A stretch of 64,000 bases of DNA from Variovorax atrisoli 110B (GCF_000382045.1 NZ_KB907460.1:124001-188000), one strand, 5' to 3'; positions 41,811 to 51,042 are shown, counted from the stretch's first letter. Numbers and translations: made by a program. Notes: generated by a model from the sequence alone, not told the origin.

Positions 41811-43040
41811 ATGAGCATCCCATCGACACCATCTGCGACTTCATCGTCACCGCCACCTTCGGCATCGACGCGCGACCCCGCACAGGGCCGCCTGCTGCTG
41901 CTGACGGCCATCCTCTTCATCTCCTATCTCTGCGTGGGCATGTCCCTGCCGGTCGTGCCGATCTTCGTGACGGGGCAGCTCGGGCTGGGCAACGTGTGGG
42001 CGGGGCTCGGCGTGGGCATCGCCTTTCTCTCGACCGTGCTGAGCCGGGCGTATGCCGGCACGCAGTCCGACCGCGCCGGGGCCAAGTCCGCCGTGGCGCG
42101 CGGGCTGGTCTTCTACGTGAGCGGGGCGCTGGTCTCGCTGCTCGCGGGCCTGCTGGCGCCGTCGCCCTGGACGGCCTACCTGGTGCTGCTCGCGGGGCGG
42201 CTGCTGGTCGGCCTCGGCGAAAGCCTGGTCGGCGTCGGCATCATCGGCTGGGGCATCGGGCTCGTCGGGCCGGCGCGCTCGGGCAAGGTGCTGGCTCTGG
42301 TCGGCGCCGCCATATACGGCGCGCTGGCGGTCGGCGGGCCGATTGGGCTCGTGCTGCAGCAGCGCTTCGGGTACGCCGGGGTCATGAGCGTCGGCGTGAT
42401 CCTGCCCTGCCTCGGCATGCTGGCGATCTGGCGGCTGGCCGGGGTGCCAGCGCACCCCGGTGCCGAGCGCCCGCCGTTCTGGCGCGTGATCGGTCAGGTC
42501 TGGCCGCACGGCACCATCGTGTGCCTGCAGGGCATCGGCTTCGCGGCGATCGGCGCGTTCTTCACGCTGCACTTCCTCGACCAGCACTGGCGCTTCGCCG
42601 GGCTGGGCCTGACGGCCTTCGGCGGCGGCTTCGTGCTGGTGCGGGTGCTCTTCGGGCATCTGCCGGACCGCGTGGGCGGGCTGCCCGTGGCCATCGGCTC
42701 GCTGGCCGTGGAGACCGTGGGGCAGGCGCTGATCTGGAGCGCTTCCGATCCTGTGCTCGCCCTCGTCGGCGCGTTCCTCACGGGGCTCGGCTGCTCGATG
42801 ATCTTCCCTTCCATGGGGCGCGAGGTCGTGCAGCTTGTGCAGCCGCATCTGCGCGGCACGGCGCTGGGCGGCTTCTCCGCGTTCCAGGACGTCGCCTACG
42901 GGCTGACGGGTCCGCTGGCCGGGCTGCTGGCCGACAGGGCGGGGTATGGCGGCGTGTTCCTGGCCGGCGCGGGCGCGGCGGCTGCGGGGCTGGTGATCGC
43001 GATCAGCCTTCGCCGGACTCAGACACGCTCTCGGCCCTGA
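41811..43040 (+). CDS. MFS transporter (YfcJ/YhhS-like)
   Basis: A 409-aa, 12-helix major facilitator. It shows FISYLCVGMSLPVVPIFVTG in helix 1, the motif-A loop GTQSDRAGAKSAV, GLGESLVGVGIIGWGIG in the middle and a C-terminal half with FGHLPDRVGG. It most resembles the YfcJ/YhhS branch of poorly defined exporters. The start at 41811 (MSIPSTPSATSS) follows a GGACGAC stretch; the upstream in-frame ATG at 41763 is an alternative. The 3' end overlaps the convergent gene at 43003 by 38 bases. Confidence 0.88.
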   Translation: MSIPSTPSATSSSPPPSASTRDPAQGRLLLLTAILFISYLCVGMSLPVVPIFVTGQLGLGNVWAGLGVGIAFLSTVLSRAYAGTQSDRAGAKSAVARGLVFYVSGALVSLLAGLLAPSPWTAYLVLLAGRLLVGLGESLVGVGIIGWGIGLVGPARSGKVLALVGAAIYGALAVGGPIGLVLQQRFGYAGVMSVGVILPCLGMLAIWRLAGVPAHPGAERPPFWRVIGQVWPHGTIVCLQGIGFAAIGAFFTLHFLDQHWRFAGLGLTAFGGGFVLVRVLFGHLPDRVGGLPVAIGSLAVETVGQALIWSASDPVLALVGAFLTGLGCSMIFPSMGREVVQLVQPHLRGTALGGFSAFQDVAYGLTGPLAGLLADRAGYGGVFLAGAGAAAAGLVIAISLRRTQTRSRP

Positions 43041-43374
43041 CCGCGCAGGAGGCCTTGGCCTTCAGCTCGGCTTCGAGCTCGGCCTTCAGTTCGGAGGCGA
43101 CCTTCTGCGGCTCCAGCCGCAGCTCGACAAGGTCGCGCTCGCCGACGCAGAGACCATCGAGCCGCACGTAGATGCGCGAGAAGTTGCCTCCCAGCGCACG
43201 CGCCACGTCGCCGAGGCAATCGGCCAGCGTGGCGAAGCCGCCGTTGCGGTACGAGCTGGGAGGTATCACGCCCCTGGAGCGGGGCGCGCGAACGGAGTAG
43301 GCGTACGACGAGGCATCCTTGCGCAGCTCCACCACGGGCTGCAGTCCACGCTGTGCTTCCCCTGTTCTCTTCAT
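43003..43374 (-). CDS. Hypothetical protein (123 aa)
   Basis: MKRTGEAQRGLQPVVELRKD begins a small soluble protein with a beta-rich centre (NFSRIYVRLDGLCVGERDLV) and a C-terminal charged helix (KAELEAELKAKASC). Two Cys residues. No family is recognised. It is the last gene before the molybdenum-hydroxylase operon on the same strand (45 bp from the cytochrome stop), so it could be a distal member of that operon. Confidence 0.5.
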   Translation of the reverse strand: MKRTGEAQRGLQPVVELRKDASSYAYSVRAPRSRGVIPPSSYRNGGFATLADCLGDVARALGGNFSRIYVRLDGLCVGERDLVELRLEPQKVASELKAELEAELKAKASCAVRAESVSESGEG

Positions 43375-43419
43375 GGCCGCAGTGTAGATGCGGCGAAACC
43401 CCCTGACCAGCCGCCCAGG

Positions 43420-44739
43420 TCAGGGGCTCGGCCCCAGCGCGCGCTGCTTCGCGACGAACTCCGGCGTGATCGCGGCCTGCTTGTTGCCGAACTGCGCGAT
43501 GACGTAGTTGGCCAGCGCCGCGACCTCGGCGTCGGTGTAGGCCTTGCCGAAGGCCGGCATGTAGATCTCCCTGTCGTGCACGTGCATGCGCACGCCCTGC
43601 AGGATCATCTGCGTCACGTTGGAGCCGTCGGGGTCGTTCACGCCGCGCGTTCCCAGCAGCGATGCGTCGGCGGTCTGCTGGCCCTTGCCGTTCCACTGGT
43701 GGCAGCTTGCGCAGGCGGCAGCGAAGAGCCTGAGCCCCTGCTCGTGGCCCTCGGCCGTGTTGGCGGCCGGCGCCGAGGCATTCGCCGCAAGCGCCCATGG
43801 CGCCTTCGCGTCGATCTCGATCGGGTTCTTGCCACTTTTCGCTGGCACCGTGCGCAGGTAGCTCACGAGCGCCGAGGCGTCTTCCGGCTTCAGGTACTGC
43901 AGGCTGTGCTCCACCGCCTCGCCCATCGGTCCCGACGCCGAGCCGCGTCCCTCGGCATGGCCGGTCGTGAGGTAGGCGGCGATCTCGGCGTCGCTCCAGG
44001 CGCCGATGCCGCTCTTCGCGTCGGAGGTGATGTTGTAGGCGCGCCATCCCTGGATGGATTCGCCCGCGAGCTCGTTGCCCTTGTCCATCGCGAAGGCGAA
44101 GTTGCGCGGCGTGTGGCATTCGGCGCAGTGGCCCAGCGCGGTGGCGAGGTACTTGCCCTGGTTCCACGCGAGCGGCTTCGACGCGTCGGCCTCGAAGCGG
44201 GCGCTCTTGAAGAAGGCCGCGTTCCAGAAGCCCATGGCCCAGCGCTGGTTGAACGGGAAGCCGAGGTCGGGCTCCCGGTTCGGCTGGCTCACCTTGGGCA
44301 GGCTGAACAGGTAGGCCTTGATCGCGAGCACGTCGCTTCGGCTCAGCGCGGTGTACGAGGTGTACGGGAAGGCCGGGTACAGGCGCTTGCCGTCGGCGCG
44401 CACGCCGTCGTGCAGCGCGCGCACGAACTGGTCGTCGCTCCACTTGCCGATGCCGGTCTCGGGGTCCGCGGTGATGTTCGACGAGTAGATCGTGCCGAAG
44501 GGCAGCACGAAGGGCAGGCCGCCTGCGAAGGGCTCGCCCTTGCCGCCGGGCACCGTGTGGCAGGCGATGCAGTCGGCGGCCTTGGTGAGGTACTCGCCGC
44601 GCACGAGCAGCGCTGCATTGCTGGGTGCGCCGGCCAGCACGGGCGCCTCGCCCGCGGAGCCGTCGGTGCGGTTCAGGAAGAAGTAGAGCGCGGCGCCGAC
44701 GACGACCAGCACCGCCAGGGTCTTGAAGAACCGCTTCAT
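43420..44739 (-). CDS. Tri-haem cytochrome c subunit
   Basis: A 439-aa protein with an N-terminal membrane anchor or signal (residues 1-22). Three haem-binding motifs are visible: CIACH (57-61), CAECH (205-209) and CASCH (343-347). Each lies in a cytochrome c domain of about 100-140 residues. The layout is that of the cytochrome subunits of periplasmic alcohol, gluconate and aldehyde dehydrogenases. Its start overlaps the stop of the molybdenum subunit (ATGA), so it is the natural electron acceptor of that enzyme and should pass electrons to the respiratory chain. Confidence 0.92.
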   Translation of the reverse strand: MKRFFKTLAVLVVVGAALYFFLNRTDGSAGEAPVLAGAPSNAALLVRGEYLTKAADCIACHTVPGGKGEPFAGGLPFVLPFGTIYSSNITADPETGIGKWSDDQFVRALHDGVRADGKRLYPAFPYTSYTALSRSDVLAIKAYLFSLPKVSQPNREPDLGFPFNQRWAMGFWNAAFFKSARFEADASKPLAWNQGKYLATALGHCAECHTPRNFAFAMDKGNELAGESIQGWRAYNITSDAKSGIGAWSDAEIAAYLTTGHAEGRGSASGPMGEAVEHSLQYLKPEDASALVSYLRTVPAKSGKNPIEIDAKAPWALAANASAPAANTAEGHEQGLRLFAAACASCHQWNGKGQQTADASLLGTRGVNDPDGSNVTQMILQGVRMHVHDREIYMPAFGKAYTDAEVAALANYVIAQFGNKQAAITPEFVAKQRALGPSP

Positions 44740-47015
44740 GCCGACCTCCCTTCGTCGAATCCCTTGCCGGGCCCTGCATCGGCGACCTTCTTCTTCAGCG
44801 CCTCTTTGTCCTGCGCCAGCAGCGCGCGGTTCACCGGCAGCGCGCGCAGTCGCACGCCGGTCGCGGCGAAGATCGCGTTTGCCAGCGCCGGTGCCGCGAT
44901 GGCCGTGCCGACTTCGCCGAGTCCGCCCGGGGCTTCCGCACTCTTCACCAAGTGCACCTCGATGGCCGGCGCTTCGTTGATGCGCAGCGTCCGGTAGTCG
45001 TGGAAGTTGCTCTGCTCGATGGCACCGTCGCGCAGCGTGATCTCGTTGTAGAGAGCCGCGCTCAGCCCGAACAGCAGCCCGCCCTGGATCTGCGCCTCGA
45101 TGGAGCTCGCGTTCACTGCGATGCCGCAGTCCACCGCGACCACCGCGCGCCGCATGCGCACCTCGCCCTGCGGCGAGACTTCGGCCTCGATGATGGCGCA
45201 CACGCGGCTGCCGAAGGCATCGCCCACGGCCACGCCGCGCCCCACGCGCGCGGGCAGCGAGCCCTGGCCCCAGCCGATCCTGCTGGCCGCGAGGTCGAGC
45301 ACCGCGAGCGTGCGCGGGTTCTTCTGCAGCATCGCGCGGCGGTAGGCGACCGGGTCTTTCTTCGCGCGTTGCGCGAGTTCGTCGATGAAGCTCTCCATCA
45401 CGAAGAGGTTGTGCGTGGGGCCCACGCCGCGCCACCAGCCGACGTTCAGGCCAGCCGGCATGTCGTGCCGCACCCATTCGACCTTGAGGTTCGGCAGGTC
45501 GTAGCAGGGCTCGGCCACGCATTCGATGAGGTCGCCGTCCATGCCGTCCTTGCCCATGAAGGCGGGTGCCCAGCGGCCCAGCACCGTGCCGCCCGAGATG
45601 CGGTCGCCGAACCACTGGATGCGGCCTTCGCCGTCGACCACTGCCGAGATCTCGTCGTGGTACATGGGGCGCACGATGTCGTGGCGGATGTCTTCCTCGC
45701 GTGTCCACACCACCTTGAGCGGGTAGGGCACCTGCTTTGCGAAGGCCACGGCCTGCTCCACCGAATCGGTTTCCAGCCGGCGGCCGAAGCCGCCGCCCAG
45801 GTACTGGTTGTGCAGCACCACCTTGTCTTCGGCCAGGCCGGTGATCTTCGCGGCCACGCCCACGCAGCGCGCCGGCACCTGCGTTCCCACCCACATGTCG
45901 CAGCCGTCGGGCCGCACGTGCACCGTGGTGTTGAGCGGCTCCATGGTCGCGTGCGCGAGCATCGGCAGGTCGTAGGTGGCCTGCACCAGCGTGCCTTCGG
46001 GCCGCTTGCCGGTTTCCTTGCCGACGATGGCCTTGTCCTTCGCGAGCGCATCGGCCAGCGCCGCGCGCAGTTGCTGCGTGGTGAGCGTCGCGTTGCGCCC
46101 CGGCGTCCACTTCAGCTTCAGCGCCTCGAGGCCGCACTTCGCGGCCCAGAAATGCTCGCCCACCACGGCCACCGCGTCCTTGATGCGAAGAACGTCGATC
46201 ACGCCGGGTATGGCGCGCGCGGCCTTGTCGTCCACCGAGGCCAGCACGCCGCCCAGCGTGGGGCTCGCCTTGACCGTCGCCACCTTCATGCCGGGCACGC
46301 GCACGTCGATGCCGAACTGCGCGGTGCCGTTGACCTTGCCCGCCGAGTCGACGCGCCGCAGCGGCTGGCCGATGAGCCGGAAGTCCTTCGGCTCCTTCAG
46401 CGCCACCTTGGCCGGCATCGGCAGCTTTGCGGCGGCGCCGGCCAGCGCGCCGAAGCCGAGCTGACGGCCCGAGGCCGCATGGCTCACCACGCCGCGCTCC
46501 ACGGTGCAGCTCGCCGGGTCGACCTTCCATTGCGCCGCGGCGGCACTCACCAGCAGGGTGCGCGCCACGGCGCCGGCCTCGCGCAGCACGCCGAAGGTGC
46601 CGCGCGTGCTGGTCGAGCCGCCGGTGATCTGGCCGCCGAGCAGCGGCATGCCGTAGAGCGCCTCGTTCGCCGGCGAGTGCTCCACGCGCACCTGGTCGAG
46701 ATCGACGCCGAGCTCCTCGGCCAGCAGCATCGCCGAGCCGGTGTAGATCGCCTGGCCCATCTCGGCCATCGGCATCACCAGGCGCACGCCGCCGTCGGCA
46801 TCGATGCGGATGAAGGCATTCGGCGCGAACGCCGGGTTGCCGTCGGCGAGTGCGGCTGCCGCGTCGCCCGGCTGCTGCCTCGGGTTGATGGCGGCGAAGG
46901 CCTTGCCCGTGCCCAGCCACGTGAAGGCCAGCGCGAGGCCGCCGGCCTGCAGGGCCGCGCGGCGGCTGATGCCTCCGATGCCGATGCCGCTGGCGGGACG
47001 GTCGAGGGTCTTCAT
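44736..47015 (-). CDS. Periplasmic molybdenum hydroxylase, large (IorB/XdhB-like) subunit
   Basis: A 759-aa xanthine-oxidase-family molybdopterin subunit. The N-terminus has a Tat signal with SRRAALQAGG (Arg18-Arg19). Family motifs include GQITGGSTSTRGTFG, HATMEPLNTTVHV, QYLGGGFGRR and the C-terminal GGLGEVGTA with the conserved catalytic Glu. It resembles isoquinoline 1-oxidoreductase beta and the Mo part of nicotinate dehydrogenase NicB, as well as acetic-acid-bacterial aldehyde dehydrogenases. The substrate may be an N-heterocycle or an aldehyde. It overlaps both neighbours by ATGA, forming a three-gene coupled unit transcribed from 47515 downward. Confidence 0.92.
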   Translation of the reverse strand: MKTLDRPASGIGIGGISRRAALQAGGLALAFTWLGTGKAFAAINPRQQPGDAAAALADGNPAFAPNAFIRIDADGGVRLVMPMAEMGQAIYTGSAMLLAEELGVDLDQVRVEHSPANEALYGMPLLGGQITGGSTSTRGTFGVLREAGAVARTLLVSAAAAQWKVDPASCTVERGVVSHAASGRQLGFGALAGAAAKLPMPAKVALKEPKDFRLIGQPLRRVDSAGKVNGTAQFGIDVRVPGMKVATVKASPTLGGVLASVDDKAARAIPGVIDVLRIKDAVAVVGEHFWAAKCGLEALKLKWTPGRNATLTTQQLRAALADALAKDKAIVGKETGKRPEGTLVQATYDLPMLAHATMEPLNTTVHVRPDGCDMWVGTQVPARCVGVAAKITGLAEDKVVLHNQYLGGGFGRRLETDSVEQAVAFAKQVPYPLKVVWTREEDIRHDIVRPMYHDEISAVVDGEGRIQWFGDRISGGTVLGRWAPAFMGKDGMDGDLIECVAEPCYDLPNLKVEWVRHDMPAGLNVGWWRGVGPTHNLFVMESFIDELAQRAKKDPVAYRRAMLQKNPRTLAVLDLAASRIGWGQGSLPARVGRGVAVGDAFGSRVCAIIEAEVSPQGEVRMRRAVVAVDCGIAVNASSIEAQIQGGLLFGLSAALYNEITLRDGAIEQSNFHDYRTLRINEAPAIEVHLVKSAEAPGGLGEVGTAIAAPALANAIFAATGVRLRALPVNRALLAQDKEALKKKVADAGPGKGFDEGRSA

Positions 47016-47515
47016 GATGCGCTCCTTGCCGGCATCACCGCCACCGACTGCATCACTTCGGCCTTGCCCGTGGCGGCCTGCTTGATGGCTGCGCGGATGC
47101 GCGAGTAGGTGCAGCACCGGCAGACGTTGCCCGACATGGCCAGGTCGATGTCGGCGTCGCTCGGGTTGGGCGTGCGCTGTATCAGCGCGGCGGCCGACAT
47201 GATCTGGCCCGACTGGCAGTAGCCGCACTGCACCACGTCGACGTCGAGCCAGGCCTTCTGGATGCTCTTGCCGGCCGGCGTCTGCTCGATCGCCTCGATG
47301 GTGGTGACCGCCTTCTTGCCGATGGCGCCCACCGGCAGCACGCACGATCGCACGGGCTGGCCGTCGAGGTGCACGGTGCAGGCGCCGCACTGCGCGATGC
47401 CGCAGCCGAACTTGGTGCCTGTGAGTCCGACGATGTCGCGCAGTGCCCAGAGCAGGGGCATGTCGTCGGGTGCGTCGATGGCAACGGACTGGCCGTTGAT
47501 GTTGATGTCGATCAT
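47012..47515 (-). CDS. (2Fe-2S) subunit of the molybdenum hydroxylase
   Basis: A 167-aa protein. Plant-type ferredoxin cysteines C38, C43, C46 and C58 (GCGIAQCGACTVHLDG) bind the distal cluster. A second helical domain with QCGYCQSGQ and a CRCC segment binds the proximal cluster; CRCG is more usual, so the fourth residue is a variation. No signal peptide is present, so it should ride through the Tat pathway with the large subunit. It is the first gene of the three-gene operon, with its stop overlapping the next start. Confidence 0.93.
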   Translation of the reverse strand: MIDININGQSVAIDAPDDMPLLWALRDIVGLTGTKFGCGIAQCGACTVHLDGQPVRSCVLPVGAIGKKAVTTIEAIEQTPAGKSIQKAWLDVDVVQCGYCQSGQIMSAAALIQRTPNPSDADIDLAMSGNVCRCCTYSRIRAAIKQAATGKAEVMQSVAVMPARSAS

Positions 47516-47711
47516 GGGCCTTGCCTTTTCTCCGGTTCGCCGTGGGTGGAGCGAACCATAGCGCGACTTTGCAAAGCGCGCTTGGCGGGCAAGGGTGTGT
47601 TCGACCGGCGCGCGATGCTTTCATCGCAGGCGCCGGCCTGCGTTCATTCGAAGGTATTCATCGCTGCCGTGCACTGCAGCAGCGTCGATGCCCCGGGCAG
47701 GCGAAGCGGCG

Positions 47712-47936
47712 TCAGGCAGGCATCTTCTGAACGGCCGGCGCCTGCAGCGGCGGCGTGCCGTTCTTGAACAGGCTCGCGAGCTGCTTGCGCAGCTCGGGCG
47801 AGTCTGTGTGGCCGTGAACGGTCACGGCATGCTGCACCGCGGCATCGAGCAGTTCGCTCTCGCTGTCGGCGCAAAGCGCGACGCTGCAGTTCGTCGTGCT
47901 CGGGTACTCGCGGCAGTCGATGTATTGGCGTGGCAT
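47712..47936 (-). CDS. DUF1059 protein
   Basis: A 74-aa protein with the DUF1059 pattern: YIDCREYPSTTNCSVALCAD, followed by a short helix with LLDAAVQHAVTVHGHTDSPE. Cys and His residues are suitable for metal binding, though this is not shown. AAGGAG lies 5 bases before the ATG, a strong site. Family function is unknown. The next upstream gene (methyltransferase, 47958) is only 21 bp away on the same strand and is likely co-transcribed. Confidence 0.88.
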   Translation of the reverse strand: MPRQYIDCREYPSTTNCSVALCADSESELLDAAVQHAVTVHGHTDSPELRKQLASLFKNGTPPLQAPAVQKMPA

Positions 47937-47957
47937 GGCGACTCCTTGAATATGTCC

Positions 47958-49019
47958 TCACGGACGTGCTTCGAAGATCAGGTTGAAGGGCGTCTCGCTG
48001 GCGCGGCGGAAGTGCGTGAAGCCGCCCTTGGCCGCCACGTCGCGAAGCCGCGCCTCGCCGGCCTGCGCGCCCAGGCACAGGCCCACTTCCTGCGAGCGCG
48101 ATGCGGGCGTGCAGATGAAGTTGGAGGCCGAATAGAACACGCGCCCCACCGGGTTCATGTTGTCCTCCAGCCGGTCGTTGGCGAAGGGTTCCACCAGCAT
48201 CCAGGTGCCCTGCGGCCTGAGGCTGGCGCGCACGTGCGCCGCCGCGCCCACCGGGTCGCCCATGTCGTGCAGGCAGTCGAAGAAGGCGACGAGGTCGTAG
48301 TCCCTGCCCGGAAAGTCCTTCGCGCTCGCGACCTCGAAGCTCAGCCGCTTCGGATCGTCGATGCCGGCCTTGCGCGCCGTCTCGCGTGCGCGCTCGATCG
48401 ACGGCGCGTGATAGTCGAAGCCGACGAAGCTCGACGCTGGATAGGCCTGCGCCATCAGCAGCGTAGAGGCGCCATGCCCGCAGCCCACGTCGGCCACGCG
48501 CGCGCCCCGTTCGAGTGCGGCGGCGACCCCTTCGAGGGCCGGTATCCACTGGCTCACGAGGTTGGCCGCATAGCCCGGCCTGAAGAAGCGCTCGGTGCCG
48601 TGGAACAGGGCGGGGTCGTGCTCGTGCCAGCCGATGCCCAGGCCCGTGCGCATGGCCTGGACCATCTTGGGCACGGCCTTGAACTGCGCCACCGCGATCT
48701 GGAAGGCGCCGGGCACGAAGGCCGGGCTGCCTTCCTCGGCGAGCGCGAAGGCCTGCTCTTCGGAGAGCGAGAAGACCTCGCCCTTCGGGTCGTACTCGAC
48801 ATAGCCGCTCGCGGCCTGCGCCGAGAGCCATTCGCGCAGGTAGCGCGGATCTGTCTCGGTGCGCCGGGCCAGCTCTTCCGCCGTGCCCGGGCCCTTCGCC
48901 ATTTCCTTGTACAGGCCGAGCTGGTCGCCCACGACGATGGTCGCGGCGTGCATCACGGCGCCGATGTCATGGACGAAGTTACCCATGAACGCGTTAAGCC
49001 TTGTTTCGTCGATAGCCAT
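47958..49019 (-). CDS. Class I SAM-dependent methyltransferase with winged-helix N-terminus
   Basis: A 353-aa protein. Residues about 25-95 form a dimerisation/winged-helix region (GDQLGLYKEMAKGPGTAEEL). The C-terminal Rossmann-like domain has the SAM motif VADVGCGHGASTLLMAQAYP and VAFFDCLHDMGDP. This is the layout of the O-methyltransferase/Rv2258c-like group that acts on small molecules. AAGGGG lies 6 bases before the ATG. The neighbouring LuxR-type gene is divergent. The substrate cannot be told. Confidence 0.86.
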   Translation of the reverse strand: MAIDETRLNAFMGNFVHDIGAVMHAATIVVGDQLGLYKEMAKGPGTAEELARRTETDPRYLREWLSAQAASGYVEYDPKGEVFSLSEEQAFALAEEGSPAFVPGAFQIAVAQFKAVPKMVQAMRTGLGIGWHEHDPALFHGTERFFRPGYAANLVSQWIPALEGVAAALERGARVADVGCGHGASTLLMAQAYPASSFVGFDYHAPSIERARETARKAGIDDPKRLSFEVASAKDFPGRDYDLVAFFDCLHDMGDPVGAAAHVRASLRPQGTWMLVEPFANDRLEDNMNPVGRVFYSASNFICTPASRSQEVGLCLGAQAGEARLRDVAAKGGFTHFRRASETPFNLIFEARP

Positions 49020-49180
49020 GTGTTTCCCCTTCGCCGGCGGACGGCTCGCGCGTCCCCTGCCTGCCTATACTGGTTTCGCGGCACGGGGACAGCGCGACAT
49101 CCTCCGCCCCGGTGCATGCAGGCGCCATACGCAGCAATGCGTATGCGGCACGAAGAAGAAAGCGAGACAAGGGGCACGCC

Positions 49181-49639
49181 ATGACGCATCTCACGCGCGG
49201 CGATTGCGCGAGCGCACTTCGCCTGCTGGAGCAGCTGGAATCCGGGCAGCCGCTCGTGCGGCATCACGGCGTGCATGCGATCCGCCGCAACGCGGCCAAG
49301 GCACCCCGCAAGCGCGAGTTCCGCCGCGCCTCGATGCAGGCCGAGCACTACCGCCGCGCAGGGCTGGAGCACGCGGTGGCGGTGGCCCTGCTGTATCGGC
49401 TGGCCTGCCGGGCGGAGGAGCCGGCGCGGCCCGCCTTGCCGCCGGTGCTCACGCCGCGCGAAGGCGAGGTCATGCGCTGGCTCTCGCGCGGCAAGACCGA
49501 CGCGGAGATCGCCGCCTTGCTCCAGATCAGCCCGCGCACGGTGCACAAGCACCTGGAGCACGTGTACGTGAAGCTGGGCGTGGAGACGCGCACCGCGGCC
49601 GTGATGCGCGCGCTCGGCATGGACGCCGGGGCGCCTTGA
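49181..49639 (+). CDS. LuxR-type helix-turn-helix regulator
   Basis: A 152-aa protein starting MTHLTRGDCASALRLLEQLE, preceded by AAGGGG. The N-terminal half is basic and helical without a known sensor. Residues about 85-148 form the GerE/LuxR helix-turn-helix with LTPREGEVMRWLSRGKTDAE and TVHKHLEHVYVKLGVETR. There is no receiver domain. It is divergent from the methyltransferase gene and convergent with the MHS transporter, with only 18 bp between the two stops. Confidence 0.86.
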   Translation: MTHLTRGDCASALRLLEQLESGQPLVRHHGVHAIRRNAAKAPRKREFRRASMQAEHYRRAGLEHAVAVALLYRLACRAEEPARPALPPVLTPREGEVMRWLSRGKTDAEIAALLQISPRTVHKHLEHVYVKLGVETRTAAVMRALGMDAGAP

Positions 49640-49657
49640 GGCGGCGCCGGAGGGCCC

Positions 49658-50980
49658 TCAGCGCGTCGTCCGCGGATGCGCCGGTACCGGCGCATCCGCG
49701 GGCGACGCGCTGCGGCCGATCATCCACGCGCACGCCGCCGACACCACGCCCGCGAACAGAACGTACAGGCAGATCTGCCACGGCTCGCCGCCGCCCGACT
49801 TCAGCAGCGCGGTCGCGATGATCGGCGTGATGCCCGAGGCGAAGATGCCCGAGAACTGGTAGACGAAGCTGATGCCCGTGTAGCGCACCTTGGCGTCGAA
49901 CAGGTCGCAGAAGAGCGCGGCCTCCGGCCCGTACACCGACGCATACAGGATGCCGAAGGGCACGATGATCGACAGCCATATGAGCAGCACGTTGCCGCCG
50001 CTGTGCGTCATGAGCCAGAAGCCCGGGAACGCCGAGACGGCCGTGATGAGCGAACCCCACATGTACACGCGCGGACGCCCGAGCCGGTCGGACATGCGCC
50101 CGAAGAACGGAATCGCGAAGCACATCACCACCGCCGCGGCCATCACGCCCAGCAGCGCCTCGGTGCGGTTGATCTTGATCGTGCTCGTCAGGTAGTTGAT
50201 GGAGAACACGCCGAAGATGTTGAAGAACACCCCGTCGATGTAGCGCGCGCCCATGCCCTTGAGCACGTTGCCGGGGTAGCGCCGGATCATGTCCATGAAC
50301 GGAATGCGCAGCTCGGCGTTGCGGGCCTTCACGGCCGCGAACTCCGGCGTCTCCTTCACGTGCAGGCGGATGTACATGCCCACCATCACCATCGCGCCGG
50401 AGATCAGGAAGGCGATGCGCCAGCCCCACGACAGGAACTGCTCGTCGGTCAGCAGCCACGACAGCAGCGCCACCACGCCCGAGGCCAGGCACAGGCCGAT
50501 GGCCAGCCCGATCTGCGGCAGCGAGGCATAGAAGCCGCGCTTTTCCTTCGGCGCGTATTCATACGCCATGAGCACCGCGCCGCCCCATTCGCCGCCCAGG
50601 CCTATGCCCTGCGCCACGCGCAGCAGCAACAGCAGCAGCGGCGCCGCGATGCCGATCTGCGCATAGGTGGGCACCAGTCCGATGAGGAAGGTGGCCACAC
50701 CCATGATCATCAGCGTGATGACGAGCATGCTCTTGCGGCCGATCTTGTCGCCGAAGTGGCCGAAGATCACGCCGCCCAGTGGCCGCGTGACGAAGCCCAC
50801 CGCGAAGGTGGTGTAGGCCAGCAACGTCGACACCACCGGGTCGCTGCCCGGGAAGTAGAGCTTGTTGAACACGATGCCGGCCACCACGCCGTACAGGAAG
50901 AAGTCGTACCACTCGATGGTGGCGCCTACCAGGGCCGAAACCACCACCCTGCGAATCGCTTTCTCGTCGCTTGCACTCAT
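49658..50980 (-). CDS. MFS transporter of the metabolite:H+ symporter (MHS) type
   Basis: A 440-aa, 12-helix transporter. The MHS signature is clear: ALVGATIEWYDFFLYGVVAG in helix 1, FGHFGDKIGRKSML in loop 2-3 and GIGLGGEWGGAVLMAYEYAP in helix 4. The family imports carboxylates, betaines and related compounds with protons. It lies 62 bp downstream of a GMC oxidoreductase gene on the same strand, so uptake of that enzyme's substrate is likely. GGAG lies 7 bases before the ATG. The last codons lie within a near-perfect 48-bp palindrome. Confidence 0.92.
   Translation of the reverse strand: MSASDEKAIRRVVVSALVGATIEWYDFFLYGVVAGIVFNKLYFPGSDPVVSTLLAYTTFAVGFVTRPLGGVIFGHFGDKIGRKSMLVITLMIMGVATFLIGLVPTYAQIGIAAPLLLLLLRVAQGIGLGGEWGGAVLMAYEYAPKEKRGFYASLPQIGLAIGLCLASGVVALLSWLLTDEQFLSWGWRIAFLISGAMVMVGMYIRLHVKETPEFAAVKARNAELRIPFMDMIRRYPGNVLKGMGARYIDGVFFNIFGVFSINYLTSTIKINRTEALLGVMAAAVVMCFAIPFFGRMSDRLGRPRVYMWGSLITAVSAFPGFWLMTHSGGNVLLIWLSIIVPFGILYASVYGPEAALFCDLFDAKVRYTGISFVYQFSGIFASGITPIIATALLKSGGGEPWQICLYVLFAGVVSAACAWMIGRSASPADAPVPAHPRTTR
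49662..49709. repeat. 48-bp near-perfect palindrome in the 3' end of the MHS gene
   Basis: Arms of 23 bases (49662-49684 and 49687-49709) pair at 22 positions; the centre is CCGGTACCGG. It lies inside the last 17 codons of the MHS gene, next to the convergent luxR stop (49639). RNA from either strand would form a very stable hairpin, so it may end transcription from both sides. Confidence 0.7.
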
Positions 50981-51042
50981 GTCTGTCTCCGATGAGGTTT
51001 GTCGTGGCGGTCTCTGCGGACCGTGGGGTTCGAAACGGGAAC

